NCBI GenBank assembly: GCA_014763835.1
Contig: JACXUQ010000106.1
Coordinates: 1 to 5,464 of the forward strand
DNA: 5,464 nucleotides
From: Thiotrichales bacterium
GTDB lineage: Bacteria > Pseudomonadota > Gammaproteobacteria > Thiomicrospirales > Thiomicrospiraceae
Direction of reading: 5' to 3'
A program made the position numbers and the translations under genes. Below the pieces are notes generated by a model that saw nothing but the letters and a program-made list of their open reading frames with translations, was not told the origin of the DNA and did no database searches. Shown piece by piece: positions 5,064-5,464 of this stretch. Numbering within the stretch: the first letter of the stretch is position 1; each line of letters opens with the position of its first letter.

Positions 5064-5464
5064 ACAGCGGCGTCTTGTGCGGTTCGCCGGCGATTTCTAC
5101 CACCAACTTGGGCACCAGATAGCCCGGCAGTCGGCGGCGCAGCTTTTCCACCAGGCTTCTGGCCGTTTCATTATCCACTTCAAAATGCGCCGCGCCCTGC
5201 ACGCGGTCGAGCTGGTGCAGATAGTAAGGCAAAATGCCTTGCTTGAACAGTTGCTGGCTCAGCTTCGCCAGGGTTTCGGCATTGTCATTGACCCCTTTAA
5301 GCAGCACGCTTTGATTGAGCAGGTGAAAACCCGCGGCACGGTAGTGCTGCATGAGTTCAGCGGTTTTGTCGCTGAGTTCGTTCGCATGGTTGCAATGCAC
5401 CACCAGTACTTTGTTGAGGCGGCTTTGCTTAGCCCACTCTAAAAAGTGACTTTGCGGCGCTTTA
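5062..5464 (-). CDS. epmB: EpmB, EF-P beta-lysylation radical-SAM aminomutase (5' end outside window)
   Basis: The C-terminal 134 residues are present and the reading frame stays open to the right edge, where the upstream part begins KAPQSHFLEWAKQS. Highly characteristic blocks follow: KVLVVHCNHANEL, FHLLNQSVLLKGVNDNAETL, LPYYLHQLDRVQGAAHF and GYLVPKLVVEIAGEPHKTPL; the Lys of VPKL is the pyridoxal-phosphate lysine of the lysine 2,3-aminomutase family. The radical-SAM Cys cluster lies outside the window. EpmB converts (S)-alpha-lysine to (R)-beta-lysine, which EpmA attaches to elongation factor P to relieve ribosome stalling at proline runs; it is cytoplasmic. It faces the glycosyltransferase tail-to-tail with a 44-bp gap and is probably unconnected with the glycan genes. 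A catabolic lysine 2,3-aminomutase is less likely given the close match to EpmB C-terminal motifs. Confidence 0.95.
   Translation of the reverse strand, partial: KAPQSHFLEWAKQSRLNKVLVVHCNHANELSDKTAELMQHYRAAGFHLLNQSVLLKGVNDNAETLAKLSQQLFKQGILPYYLHQLDRVQGAAHFEVDNETARSLVEKLRRRLPGYLVPKLVVEIAGEPHKTPL

Noticed and set aside
5077..5442. Plus-strand open frame opposite epmB
   Set aside because: The minus-strand frame encodes unmistakable EpmB motifs; the plus frame has no family resemblance.
1..5464. Mobile element, phage or CRISPR content
   Set aside because: No transposase, integrase, long terminal repeats or spaced direct repeats could be seen on either strand.

Overview
The window comes from a Gram-negative bacterium, most likely a gammaproteobacterium. 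The best taxonomic clue is the right-hand gene, a clear EpmB (EF-P beta-lysylation) homologue, together with its compact, moderately GC-rich genes with SD-led starts. I cannot name a genus.

Layout. Six genes form a divergent block. Leftward from about 2117: a GtrA-family membrane protein (1698-2117), a DprE1-type FAD oxidase (388-1701) and a short-chain dehydrogenase resembling DprE2 (1-387, cut by the left edge). Rightward from about 2178: a UbiA-family prenyltransferase of the polyprenyl-phosphate phosphoribosyltransferase type (2178-3086), a 'divergent PAP2'/DUF212 protein (3086-3511) and an ArnT/PMT-like GT-C glycosyltransferase (about 3539-5017). After a 44-bp gap, epmB (5062-5464, cut by the right edge) runs tail-to-tail with the glycosyltransferase and is an unrelated housekeeping gene. 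There is no tRNA, rRNA, CRISPR array or mobile element, and no gene-free stretch longer than about 60 bp.

How the genes fit together. The set matches, step by step, the mycobacterial route to polyprenyl-phosphoryl-D-arabinofuranose. UbiA would join PRPP to a polyprenyl phosphate. A phosphatase (here probably the DUF212 protein) would remove the 5-phosphate. DprE1 plus the SDR would epimerise ribose to arabinose at C2 by oxidation and reduction. GtrA would help present the lipid-linked sugar on the outer face of the membrane, and the GT-C enzyme would transfer the sugar to an unidentified acceptor. The order GtrA-DprE1-SDR is the same as Rv3789-Rv3790-Rv3791 in Mycobacterium tuberculosis. The individual families are read from sequence; the pathway and the sugar are inferred from the combination.

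Points of most interest are the complete arabinofuranose-donor cassette outside Actinobacteria, a candidate non-orthologous phosphatase (DUF212), an Ala in DprE1 where the benzothiazinone-reactive Cys normally lies, and a strong terminator-like hairpin embedded in the first codons of the glycosyltransferase gene.
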